Positions 24,146 to 34,300 of a stretch of 64,000 bases of DNA are shown in pieces. Positions within the stretch are counted from its first letter, which is position 1; every line of letters starts with the position of its first letter. The notes beneath the pieces were generated by a model. The model saw only the letters and a program-made list of their open reading frames with translations, was not told the origin of the DNA and searched no databases. Source of the stretch: Paraflavitalea sp. CAU 1676 (GTDB lineage Bacteria; Bacteroidota; Bacteroidia; Chitinophagales; Chitinophagaceae); assembly GCF_029223285.1 (NCBI RefSeq), contig NZ_JARHUJ010000003.1:806001-870000 (forward strand), read 5' to 3'. The translations under genes were made by a program, and so were the position numbers.

Positions 24146-26926
24146 ATGCAAAAACTAACGTTGTTGCTGTTGATACTGCTTGTATCGGCGGCTTCCCTCT
24201 TTGCGCAACAGCCCACTCTTAAAGGTACAGTAATTGACACCAGCGAAAAGAAAAATCTTACCAATAGCGTGGTGGCTCTTCTCCGTAAATCCGACTCTGT
24301 ACTGGTCACTTACAGCAGGACTGATAAATCGGGCCAATTCTCCCTTTCCAAATTCAAACCGGGCAAATATGTTTTGATGGTAACCCACCCGGCTTATGCC
24401 GATTACATGGATTCCATTGAGGTGAATGATGCTTCTCCCGTCAACCTGGGCAATATTGCCATGATCCTGAAATCGCAGCTGCTGCAGGAAGTGGTAGTAT
24501 CTCACAAACTGAGTGCCATCCGGATCAAGGGCGATACCATCGAATACAAGGCCGATAGTTTTTATATGAAAGCCGGTTCTTCGGTAGAAGACCTGCTGAA
24601 GAAACTGCCCGGCCTGCAGGTAGATCGCAACGGTAAGATCACCGCCCAGGGCGAAACCGTGCAGAAAGTACTGGTAGACGGCGAGGAGTTCTTCAGCGAC
24701 GACCCCACGATCGCCACCCGTGGCCTGCTATCGGATGCGGTAGACAAGGTGCAGGTGTTTGACAAGGCCAGCGACCAGGCCGCCTTTACCGGCATCGACG
24801 ACGGCAAGAAGGTCAAGACGATCGACTTGAAATTAAAAGAAGATAAGAAAAAAGGCTACTTCGGGAAAGTGGAGCTTGGCAGCAATGGCGACAAGTACTG
24901 GAACAATAACTTTATGCTGAATGCCTTCAAAGGCAAGCGGAAATTCTCCGCTTTCGGCCTGATGTCGAGCACGGGTAAAACGGGGCTCGACTGGCAGGAG
25001 AACATGAGCTATGGCGGCGCTGGCGGCAGCTTTGACGTGAGCGACGGGAACTTCGCCATTTACGGCAACGACGACGACCTGTTTGATGACGGCCGTTACT
25101 GGGGCGAAGGACTACCCAAAGGATGGACGGCCGGTATCCACTTCTCCAACAAATGGAACGAAGACAAGCAACACCTGAATCTCAACTACAAATATAATAA
25201 GCTGAATACCGAAGCCTCGGGCCTCAATATCAGCAAATACCTCCTGACAGGTCCATCACAGAACGTCATTGAATCGGGCAATAACTACAGCAGCCGGACC
25301 AGGAATAAGGTAGATGGCATTTATGACCTCAAGCTCGACTCTCTGTCTTCGATCAAGGTAATAGCCGGCGGGTCGATCGGTAAATCGATCTCCTCGAATA
25401 ACGGCCACACGGACATCCTGGATGAGAACGGCAAGCCCATCCGCATTATCGACCAGCGCTCGAACTCAGTGACCGATAACAAAGCCTTCAACGCCCAGAT
25501 ACTCTACCGCAAAAAGTTTAAAAAACAAGGCAGAACGATCTCTATTAACGTTCAACAAGATTACCGGCAAACTGAAAGTACGGGGTTCCTGTATGCCCTG
25601 AATGACTTTTATGACGAAAGCAGCAACAAGACCTCGCAACTGGTAGATCAGCAAAAACTGAACGATAATATCACTTCAACGACGAGTGGGCGGATCGCGT
25701 ACACCGAACCGCTCTCGAAACGCGCTATCCTGGAATTCAATTACGGTATTGGCAACAACCACCGTCAATCCAAGCGCACAACCCTCGGTAAACTCGATCC
25801 CAACAACCCGAAATACGACCAGGTGGTTGACTCCCTTAGCAATGATTACGAGTTCAACGTTTTGAACAACACGGGAGGGATCAATTTCCGCTACTCCAAG
25901 CCCAAACGCATTTCCTTTGGCTTTGGTGCCAATATAGCCCGTGCCGACTTTGAACGGGTCGACATTAAGAGCAAACAAAACACCCGGTATAGTTTCACCA
26001 ATTTCTTCCCCACGGCCAATGTGGAGTGGACCATGGGCTCTAATGGAAATATTCGTTTCAACTATTGGGGTTCCACCCAGGCGCCTACCATCGACCAGAT
26101 ACAACCAGTAAATGATAATAGCGACCAAACGAACTTTCGCGTGGGTAATCCCGACCTGAAACAGGCTTTCCGCAGCCGCTTCAACGTGAACTACAACAAG
26201 TGGAGCATGCTCTCTGAAACCAGCATCTGGGCAGGCTTCAGCTACTCGACCGTTCAAAACGACTTCAGCTCCATGACCACCATTACTGACAAGGGCAACC
26301 GGATCACCAAGCCGGTGAACGTCAATGGCAACTACAACCTGAATGGTTATTTTGAGTACGGCATCAAGATCAAAAAACTGAATGCCAATGTGGGGCCCAC
26401 CCTCAACTTTGGAAAGAGCAGAAATGTGAACTTCCTCAATGGCCAGGAAAACATCAATAATAACTACAACGTTAGCTTTGGTTTCAGTGTGTGGATGCAA
26501 AAAGAGAAGAAATACCAATTAAGCATTCGCCCCAACCTGAATTATAATGAATCCAAAACTTCGCTGCGGAAAGATGTGGTCACCAAATTCTGGACGCAGA
26601 GCTATGATGTGGATGCCACCGTATTCCTGCCCTGGAAACTCGAGATTGGCTCTGATGTGAGTGTCAACATTCGCCAGAAGACAGACGATTTCGATCGTAA
26701 CAACAACGTAGTAAAGTGGAATGGCAGGCTGGAAAGAAAGATCCTTAAGAAGGATGCCGGCAGGATCCGCTTCTCGGCTTTCGATATCCTCAATCAGAAT
26801 ATCGGGTTCAACCGTAGCATCAACAGCAACTTCCTCAATGAAAGGACCTATGATACTTTCAAGCGGTATTTCATGCTGAGCCTTCTCTGGAATTTCAATA
26901 AGAATGGTGCTGCACCCAATATGTAA
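24146..26926 (+). CDS. TonB-receptor-like outer-membrane beta-barrel protein
   Basis: A 926-residue outer-membrane protein. Signal peptide MQKLTLLLLILLVSAASLFAQ. An N-terminal carboxypeptidase-regulatory-like domain (LKGTVIDTSEKKNLTNSV ..., about 25-105) is followed by a plug-like domain (VVVSHKLSAIRIKGDTIEYKA ... LLKKLPGLQVDRNGKITAQG ... VLVDGEEFF, about 115-195). The rest is a long barrel. The family is the OMP_b-brl_3 type common in Bacteroidota, and it typically pairs with GLPGLI proteins, as here. The ligand is unknown. The next gene starts 30 nt downstream. Confidence 0.88.
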   Translation: MQKLTLLLLILLVSAASLFAQQPTLKGTVIDTSEKKNLTNSVVALLRKSDSVLVTYSRTDKSGQFSLSKFKPGKYVLMVTHPAYADYMDSIEVNDASPVNLGNIAMILKSQLLQEVVVSHKLSAIRIKGDTIEYKADSFYMKAGSSVEDLLKKLPGLQVDRNGKITAQGETVQKVLVDGEEFFSDDPTIATRGLLSDAVDKVQVFDKASDQAAFTGIDDGKKVKTIDLKLKEDKKKGYFGKVELGSNGDKYWNNNFMLNAFKGKRKFSAFGLMSSTGKTGLDWQENMSYGGAGGSFDVSDGNFAIYGNDDDLFDDGRYWGEGLPKGWTAGIHFSNKWNEDKQHLNLNYKYNKLNTEASGLNISKYLLTGPSQNVIESGNNYSSRTRNKVDGIYDLKLDSLSSIKVIAGGSIGKSISSNNGHTDILDENGKPIRIIDQRSNSVTDNKAFNAQILYRKKFKKQGRTISINVQQDYRQTESTGFLYALNDFYDESSNKTSQLVDQQKLNDNITSTTSGRIAYTEPLSKRAILEFNYGIGNNHRQSKRTTLGKLDPNNPKYDQVVDSLSNDYEFNVLNNTGGINFRYSKPKRISFGFGANIARADFERVDIKSKQNTRYSFTNFFPTANVEWTMGSNGNIRFNYWGSTQAPTIDQIQPVNDNSDQTNFRVGNPDLKQAFRSRFNVNYNKWSMLSETSIWAGFSYSTVQNDFSSMTTITDKGNRITKPVNVNGNYNLNGYFEYGIKIKKLNANVGPTLNFGKSRNVNFLNGQENINNNYNVSFGFSVWMQKEKKYQLSIRPNLNYNESKTSLRKDVVTKFWTQSYDVDATVFLPWKLEIGSDVSVNIRQKTDDFDRNNNVVKWNGRLERKILKKDAGRIRFSAFDILNQNIGFNRSINSNFLNERTYDTFKRYFMLSLLWNFNKNGAAPNM

Positions 26927-26956
26927 ACCGATTAACGAACCGAACAAACTTATTAT

Positions 26957-27694
26957 ATGCAATTCAGAGTACTGATCATAACGCTGCTCCTGTTTGCCGG
27001 CCTGCAAAGGGCCCAGGCGCAGCAGTTCATCACCCATGGCAAGATTGAATTTGAACGAAAAACAAACCAACATGCCTTCCTGGAAGAATCCAGCTCTTTC
27101 ACAGAGGTGATCAAAAACGGCTATCCAAAATTCCACACGGCTTACTTCGACCTGTATTTCAAAAATGGGTTGACGTTGTATAAGGCGGGCAGGGAACCCG
27201 AGATACGGCAGCAGAAGTTATTTCAAACCTTCCCTTCTGAAAATACCATTCAAACCAACCTGGAGAATGACAGCATGATCACCCAGAAGGATATCATGAA
27301 CGACCTGTATATCCTCAACCAATCTACCCGCAAGATCGACTGGAAGATCGGTAGCGAGATCAGGAAAATTGCCGGCTTCGATTGCCGCAAGGCGGTGGGC
27401 CGTATTATGGATTCGGTGGTCGTGATCGCGTTCTACACGGATGAGATCATTCCTTCGGGAGGGCCGGAATCGTTCAACGGATTGCCGGGGATGATATTGG
27501 GCCTGGCCATTCCCCGTATGCATGCCACCTGGTATGCGACTAAACTGGAAGTAATAGAAATTCCCGACAAAGACATTCAAGCCCCTAAGAAAGGAAAGAA
27601 ACTAACGAACAGTGAATTTGATAGCAGGATGACGGAATTTGAAAAGGGCTGGGGAGATTTTGGTAAGCGTATACGACCGATGATCTTATTATAA
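26957..27694 (+). CDS. GLPGLI-family protein
   Basis: A 245-residue exported protein. The signal peptide is MQFRVLIITLLLFAGLQRAQAQ. The family signature occurs as FNGLPGMILGLAIP (about residues 173-186), in which the eponymous GLPGLI is GLPGMI here. Upstream it has the conserved KIDWKIGSEIRKIAGFDCRKA. GLPGLI proteins accompany the preceding barrel type in Bacteroidota; their biochemical role is unknown. It closes a two-gene operon with a terminator. Confidence 0.88.
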   Translation: MQFRVLIITLLLFAGLQRAQAQQFITHGKIEFERKTNQHAFLEESSSFTEVIKNGYPKFHTAYFDLYFKNGLTLYKAGREPEIRQQKLFQTFPSENTIQTNLENDSMITQKDIMNDLYILNQSTRKIDWKIGSEIRKIAGFDCRKAVGRIMDSVVVIAFYTDEIIPSGGPESFNGLPGMILGLAIPRMHATWYATKLEVIEIPDKDIQAPKKGKKLTNSEFDSRMTEFEKGWGDFGKRIRPMILL

Positions 27695-27742
27695 CTGCCT
27701 GTCGCGGCAGGCTTATTGGCTTCAAACCATCAGGATAAACAA

Positions 27743-27779
27743 AAAGGCAGTGTGATGATTTCACGCTGCCTTTGTTTTT
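27743..27779. terminator. Intrinsic terminator between convergent genes
   Basis: A 13-bp stem (AAAGGCAGTGTGA / TCACGCTGCCTTT, one G-U pair) with a 5-nt loop is followed by GTTTTTA on the plus strand, and preceded by AAAAA, giving a T-run on the minus strand. It can serve both the GLPGLI gene and the convergent GH13 gene. Confidence 0.78.
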
Positions 27780-27835
27780 ATGAGTTGTCGTGAATGACGG
27801 TGCCGGCTTTTGTTGCCGCTGCTCCTTCTATCCTA

Positions 27836-29713
27836 TTACTTCAGCTCCAGTACCCACTGCGTTTTGGCAGGAATCTTCAGGGTGCTACCCAGCGATAAGA
27901 ATTCATTGGTGGCCACTTCCCTTGCTTTTGTAAAGCCCTTGAGTCGTTCTTCAAAGCGCGCCGTTGAGATCTCCTTTGTGTCGTCGGAGGGATTCATGAT
28001 GCACATGACGGTTTGCTGAGCATCGTACCGGAAATAAACATACACGCCATCCTCGGGCACATATTGCATCAACTTGCCGGTTTTAATGGCCGACGAGCTT
28101 TTGCGAAACTGCGCCAGCGCACGCGTGTAATTGAAAAGATTGTCCTCATCGGAGGTGCGGCCTCCTGCAGTAAACTTATTGGCGGCATCACCCGGCCAGC
28201 CGCCCGGGAAATCGAGGCGCACCAGCCCGTCGGGATTGGCGTGGTTCTTCATCATCACTTCTGTGCCATAATACAATTGCGGTATGCCGCGGAAGGTCAG
28301 GAGCCAGGCGAGGCCGATCTTCAATTTCTTCACATCGTCATTGACGATCGATAAGAAGCGGCTGAGGTCGTGGTTATCGAGAAAGATGACCTGCTTCATT
28401 GGGTGTTTGTACACAAAATCGTTGGAGGCCGTGAGGTAAAGGCGGTTTACGCCTTCCGTCCAACCGAATGGTTGGTTCAAGGCTGGTGTTATTCCGTAGA
28501 GGTTCAACTGAAAATCGGTTACCGCAGGCAGGTTGCTTTTGAAAGGTATCTGGTATACGTTCTCTGCAAAGAAGCTTTGGTTGGGTATACCGTGTACCCA
28601 GGTTTCGCCAAAGATGTGCAGTGTAGGATATTGATCGAGCAGCGCCTTGTTGCAGCGGTTCATGAATTCGAGGTCGTTGTAGGCATAGGTATCGATGCGC
28701 CAGCCATCGAGCCCGAACTCTTCGGTGCACCAAATGGCGTGTTGTATGAGGAAGTTGGCGACAAAGGGATTCTTTTGGTTGAGGTCGGGCATGGAAGGCA
28801 CGAACCATCCATCACTCATTTTCTTTTTATCGATCGCCGATACATAGGGATCCATCAACACCTGGTCTTTGTAGGTGGTATTGGTATAATTGGGCCAGAA
28901 GTGGAACCAACTGCTATCTGGCAGATCGCGGAAAAGGAAATGTTCTATACCTACGTGGTTGTACACGGCGTCCTGTATGAGCTTCATGCCGCGCTTGTGC
29001 AAGGCATTGGAGAGCGAATGGTAAGCGGCTGCACCACCAAGGCGTGGTTCGATGGTATAGTGATCAGTAGCGGCATAACCGTGTTCGGTACGTTGGGGCA
29101 TATCGTTCTGCAATACGGGATTGAGCCAAAGGGCCGTAACGCCGAGGTCTTGCAGGTAATCGAGGTGGTTCTCGATGCCTTTGAGATCGCCGCCATGGCG
29201 GTCGAATATTTCTGCGCGGTTGAGGCTTTGATCACGCAATCCTGCGATGCGGTCGTTGGTGGGATCGCCATTGCTGAACCGGTCGGGCATGATGAGGTAG
29301 ATGAGGTCTTCGCTGGTGATGCCCTGATTGCGTGTTTTACCGGTTTCGGGATTGCGGGCTTTGAGCTCGTATTGGATCTTCACGTGCTCGGAGCGAATAA
29401 AATTGACGATGGTAATCTCTTTAATGCCTGGTTTGGCGTTGGGGGCAATTTCCAGGTCGATAAAGAGATAGTGCCTTTTGACCTGATCGGGCCGATTGAA
29501 CTTAAGCACCTTTACGTCGGGACTACCGGAAGACACACTGAATTGTGTGGAAGTAAGTCCTGTTGGCCGGTACACCATCAGCTGCAATTTCCGGTTCTTC
29601 ATACCGGTCCACCAATGGGTGGGATATACTTTTACATCGGATTGAGCCCATGCGTCGGCAGTAAATAATAAGCAGCAGGCGGCCACAAGCCATTGGCAGG
29701 AAAACAACTTCAT
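27836..29713 (-). CDS. Periplasmic GH13 alpha-amylase / neopullulanase (SusA-like)
   Basis: A 625-residue exported glycoside hydrolase. Signal peptide MKLFSCQWLVAACCLLFTADAWAQ; N-terminal cyclomaltodextrinase-type domain to about residue 120; then the GH13 barrel beginning DLIYLIMPDRFSNGDP. Catalytic motifs are LIQDAVYNHVG, LDGWRIDTYAY (nucleophile Asp), HIFGETWVHG (acid/base Glu) and VIFLDNHDLSRF (third Asp). The MPDRFSNGDPxND region is characteristic of SusA/cyclomaltodextrinase enzymes that cut maltodextrins. It follows the sugar transporter by 39 nt in one operon. Confidence 0.9.
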   Translation of the reverse strand: MKLFSCQWLVAACCLLFTADAWAQSDVKVYPTHWWTGMKNRKLQLMVYRPTGLTSTQFSVSSGSPDVKVLKFNRPDQVKRHYLFIDLEIAPNAKPGIKEITIVNFIRSEHVKIQYELKARNPETGKTRNQGITSEDLIYLIMPDRFSNGDPTNDRIAGLRDQSLNRAEIFDRHGGDLKGIENHLDYLQDLGVTALWLNPVLQNDMPQRTEHGYAATDHYTIEPRLGGAAAYHSLSNALHKRGMKLIQDAVYNHVGIEHFLFRDLPDSSWFHFWPNYTNTTYKDQVLMDPYVSAIDKKKMSDGWFVPSMPDLNQKNPFVANFLIQHAIWCTEEFGLDGWRIDTYAYNDLEFMNRCNKALLDQYPTLHIFGETWVHGIPNQSFFAENVYQIPFKSNLPAVTDFQLNLYGITPALNQPFGWTEGVNRLYLTASNDFVYKHPMKQVIFLDNHDLSRFLSIVNDDVKKLKIGLAWLLTFRGIPQLYYGTEVMMKNHANPDGLVRLDFPGGWPGDAANKFTAGGRTSDEDNLFNYTRALAQFRKSSSAIKTGKLMQYVPEDGVYVYFRYDAQQTVMCIMNPSDDTKEISTARFEERLKGFTKAREVATNEFLSLGSTLKIPAKTQWVLELK

Positions 29714-29752
29714 CAGGTTATGTTTATTTGAATGCGTTAAATGGCGGTTCGT

Positions 29753-31138
29753 TTACAGCAGGTCTTCTTTTATTTTATCCTTCACGATCAGGGCACAGAC
29801 AAATCCGGCGAGCACCAATAACCAGCCGCCTATCTGCACGGCGAGCAGGCGATCGTTGCCAAGGAAGTTCTCCATGATCTTACCGAAGAACAAGGAGGCG
29901 ATGATCTCGGGCAAAACGATAAAGAAATTGAAGATGCCCATGTAGATGCCGATCTTGTTTTCCGGCAGGTGGCCTGCCAGCATGGAATAAGGCATCGACA
30001 GGATGGAGGCCCAGGCTACGCCCACCATACTCATGGACAGGTATAGCATCGATGTATCGGTGACGAAGCCTACAGAGATCAATCCCAATCCCCCCAACAG
30101 CAGGCAAAAGGTATGGGTCATCTTACGACCGAATTTCCCTACCCAGAAGGGCAATGAAAATGCGAACAGAAATGTTACCAGGTTCAATACGGCAGAGGTG
30201 GCGCCTGCATGCTCTACGCCTTTTGTATACAGAATGTTCAGCGGCGATTGGTTGGGCGCCAGGGGATCGCCTTTAAAAAAATCCTGCGCTACGGCCGGAC
30301 TATAATAAAACCACATGAGGAATAGGCCGGGCCAGGTGAGGAACTGTACGATGGCCAGGCGCTTCATCTGCATGGGCATATTGGCGATAGAATGGGTGAT
30401 CTCTTTAACCGCGCCACTAAAGCCGGTGCCATGTTGTGCATTGAGTTTTTTCTTCCAGTCGGGATCAACCGGCGGGTATTCGCGACTGCGCAATACGGTG
30501 TACAATACAGCGCCCAGGAACATGATACCGCCGATATAGAACGACCACATGATGTTTTGGGGAATGCCACCGGCTACTTTGTCGCGGCTGATGTTGAGGT
30601 AATCGGCGAGTACGCCCGGCAGGAAACCGGCTATACAGGCCGCAGCCCCGATAAACATGCTTTGCATGGCGTATCCAAAAGCCCGTTGCTTATCGCTGAG
30701 GTTATCGGCTACAAAAGCGCGGAAGGGTTCCATACTAATGTTGATACAAGAGTCGAGTATCCAGAGTGTACCGGCGGCGATCCACACGGTAGGCGAATTG
30801 GGCATTACAAATAAAGCGAGGGAACTGAGGATGGCTCCTACGAGGAAGTAGGGCCTGCGACGCCCCCAGCGCGGGTGCCAGGTACGATCGCTGAGGTAAC
30901 CGATGATGGGTTGTACAATGAGGCCCGTCATGGGCGCTGCGAGCCATAGGCCGGGTATCTGCTCGGGCTTGGCCCCCAGGTACTCGTAAATGACGCTCAT
31001 GTTGTTCATCTGCAGGCTCCAGCCAAACTGGATGCCGAAGAATCCGAAACACATATTCCAGATCTGCCAGAAATGGGCTTTTGGCTTCGCTTCTATAGCT
31101 GTTTCCGTTGCGAGCGTAAGGGGTGTAGTTGGCTCCAT
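29753..31138 (-). CDS. MFS sugar transporter (SLC45/maltose-type)
   Basis: A 461-residue inner-membrane protein with about 12 helices. The N-terminal FWQIWNMCFGFFGIQFGWSLQMNNMS and GYLSDRTWHPRWGRRRPYFL (the MFS loop 2-3 motif) are those of the SLC45/sucrose-maltose transporters of Bacteroidota. Upstream of the GH13 gene, it probably imports the maltose or small maltodextrins that GH13 releases. An imperfect dyad, TGTGTA-N5-TACACA (31183-31199), lies 45 nt above the start and could be an operator. Confidence 0.85.
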   Translation of the reverse strand: MEPTTPLTLATETAIEAKPKAHFWQIWNMCFGFFGIQFGWSLQMNNMSVIYEYLGAKPEQIPGLWLAAPMTGLIVQPIIGYLSDRTWHPRWGRRRPYFLVGAILSSLALFVMPNSPTVWIAAGTLWILDSCINISMEPFRAFVADNLSDKQRAFGYAMQSMFIGAAACIAGFLPGVLADYLNISRDKVAGGIPQNIMWSFYIGGIMFLGAVLYTVLRSREYPPVDPDWKKKLNAQHGTGFSGAVKEITHSIANMPMQMKRLAIVQFLTWPGLFLMWFYYSPAVAQDFFKGDPLAPNQSPLNILYTKGVEHAGATSAVLNLVTFLFAFSLPFWVGKFGRKMTHTFCLLLGGLGLISVGFVTDTSMLYLSMSMVGVAWASILSMPYSMLAGHLPENKIGIYMGIFNFFIVLPEIIASLFFGKIMENFLGNDRLLAVQIGGWLLVLAGFVCALIVKDKIKEDLL

Positions 31139-31335
31139 AGCAATCGTTGTTTGTTATTGGCTGCGGAAAGATAGGAAGTTATTGTGTAATTAGTACACAT
31201 ACCTGAAATCATACTTTAAAATACGAAGAATGTGTATGAGCTGTGCAATAAGATTCTGTGGTTATAACCTGTGGCCCAGTTACCTGGATATCATTTTTTT
31301 ATCTACCTTCCCTACCCTTAATCCCGACCACGCGT

Positions 31336-34300
31336 ATGCGCCTGATCAAACAAACCACCCTTTACTTCAAAGAAGGCAATTCGGATAAAGTATATGAGAT
31401 CGACCTATGTGATGTAGGTAATGACCGGTATGTGGTGAACTTCCGCTATGGCCGCCGCGGCGCTGCTTTGAAAGAAGGCAGCAAAACGCCGGTACCGGTT
31501 AGTTTGCCCGAGGCGGAGCGGCTCTTCAACGAGGTAGCCGATGAAAAGATCGCCAAGGGATATTCTGCCAGCGAAAGCAGCCAGCCAGCTGCCCCCAGGG
31601 GTAGTTCCTTTGCGTTGACTGTTTCTGCCCCCTTACCAGTTGATGTATCCTCGCACCCCGATGCCCGTGTACGCGCCATCCTGAAGAGATTGCAACAGGC
31701 TGCACAGGGCAATTCGGGCGGGCGCCAGAAGCCCTGGAAGCTGTCGCGCGTGATCTGGAAGGCAGGTCAATACAAGATCCGCGATGCAGCTCCCTTTATC
31801 GTTCAGTTATTTTCGAAGAGTGATAATCTTCATCAATATGTATGCACCTGGGCTTTGATCCGCAGTGGTCATGAAGCCGCTGCAGACGCTCTTCAATCGA
31901 TCTATAAAGATCATCCCACGGCGATTGTTCGTAAACTGGCTGGGGCAGGGCTTTTTCCCTTGCTGCGCGATGCGGCCCTCGAACAGCATACAGCCAACTA
32001 TCTAAAAGATATGCCGCAGGTGTTGCGCGATGCGGTGGCCGCACAAGCGGGCGCTACGGTGGAGCAGCTGCTGCTGGAACCAGCCGGTCAGGAGCCTGCT
32101 TACTTTGTCTCGATTGAAACAATCTATCTCTTATCAATCGATAAACGGTGGCTTCGTCCCGTGCTGAAACGGGTTTTGCTGCAGGCGCCATTTCGTCCCC
32201 ACTATTTCAAACACCTGCGTTCGCTCTATAAACTGGCCGAACTGCTGGATGATTTTGAATTCACCGGTTTGCTGGGTTGCCAGCTCGAGCGTCAACCGGA
32301 GGCCTTCCGGCACCGGGTGCCATTAAAAGACCAAAATACCAAGGTACTGGTCGACGGGATGGATGCGATGGTCAACCCGCACAAGGAACTTCGAAAGAAA
32401 GACAGCCGCCTCGCTTATTCACAAAGAACCCGGTGGTACCTGCACCGCAGGATCCGCCGGCGGCTGCAGTTGCTGGGCAACACGGGCGATGTGAGTTATG
32501 TAAAACTGGCCACGGCCTTGCTGATCTCTTATAGCCGGAAGAAGGATTTCAAGGAAGCTTATGCTACTTCCAACTATCAGTGGGATGGCCGTCGGTACAA
32601 TACGGTGGAGACCCGCTTTCCACAAAATGCCCAGGCTGTATTCCTGCATTATATCTTGAGCGGAGAGCACCCCGACCTGCTATTGGCAGGTGGACGTGTG
32701 TGGCAGGTCCGCAATACGCCTGCAGCACGCACGGCTTCTGCTTCTTCGACCCCTGCCAGCGGCAATAGTGGCGGGTTATTGAAGAAGATCGTTGGCCTGT
32801 TTGGCAAAAAGAAAACCGACTACCGGGCTGTTGCGGGTCCGGCGCCGGCGACGGGTGCACACGATATTCAATCGGTGCCCAATGAGAATGGTACTCCTTA
32901 TTTGCATCTCTGGAACCAGTTACCGCAATCTTATGTACAACTGCTCATCGAGGCTGAACTGGAAGAAGTGCATGAATTTGCAGCGGGCGGTTTGACCGCG
33001 CATCCCGATTATCCGCAGCTGAAACAAAAGCTGGACAAGGATGTATACAAGAAGCTGTTGTTATCGCCCTACCCTATCCCCGCCCGATTGGGCTATACGC
33101 TGGCTGTGGAAAGGTATGCCGGTATTCAACCCGAAGGAGACCTGGTGGCTGCGATGCTGCAATCGCTGCATGCCGATGCGCGCAGCAAGGGTATGGAATG
33201 GGGCAATACCTATCAATACGCCTATGCTCAGCAGGTGGATTTTGTATCAAGCCTGCTCTTTTTACGCGAACCCGCTATCCGCCAGTGGGCGCAGCATTTC
33301 ATCAACAACAATCATATCGGTACTGAGGTGCGCCTGGCTGCTGTAGGCAAGGCCATTGCCACGATCCTATCGATCGTAGCGGCTGATGCTGATACCGAAA
33401 CTTATATTGGCAATGCCAAAGACAATATGCTGGCCTGGTTTGGCAACGAGGTAAAGCAGGTGCCCCTGCCAGTGATTGCCGATCTGTTGCTGCATCCGGT
33501 AGCACCGGTTTTATTACTGGGACTTCAGTTGCTGAAGTCCAACCAGCAACCTGTTACGGCAGATGCGCTAAGTGCATCGCTGATAGCCGGCTTGTTGCAA
33601 CACGATTATGCTCCCGTGCGGGAGGCTGGTATTGACCTGCTTACCTTACAGGAGCCGGCGCGCCTGATGGAGTTCAGGCAGGAAGTACTGGCGGCCTGTT
33701 TATCGCAGCACGCCAATGTGCGCCGGCATATAGCGCCGGTGGTAGGTAAAATGGCGGGCTTTGAAAAGGCCTTCGGCGATGAAGCGGCTACCCTGCTGAT
33801 GCCTTACTTGCTGCGCAAGGAGCCGTACGAAGGTATGCATGACGATATCGGGCGCTTATTGTGCCATGAACTGAGCAGTAACCTGCAAAACGCGAATAAG
33901 GAAACGGCGCTCAACCTGCTGTACGGTAATTATACTGCTGCGCAGAACGTAGGCGTGGTTATCCTGGAAAAATATACGCAACCCGATCAGTTGACCATTC
34001 CACAGGTCATTGCTTTGGGTGGCCATGAAAATATCACGGTGCGCCAATGGTGCTGGCGGTTTTATCAGCAACAAGCGGCCCGCATCCGGTATGAAAAAGA
34101 AACGGCGATCAAACTGTTGGAAAGCAAATGGGATGATTCCCGTGCTTTTGCCATGCAATACTTCCGGGATGCGTTTACGGAAGCCGACTGGAGTCCTGAA
34201 GCACTCATTTCGCTGGCCGACTCGGTGAAACCCGATGTAGAGTCCTATGGCCGCGAACTGATCACGCGCTTCTTCCAGGGCGAGCATGGTCATCAGTATT

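Noticed and set aside
25676-26518. A 280-codon minus-strand open frame
   Set aside because: It is a shadow of the outer-membrane barrel gene on the opposite strand.
28370-29668. A 432-codon plus-strand open frame
   Set aside because: It is antisense to the GH13 enzyme, whose catalytic motifs are complete; the frame has no recognisable protein features.
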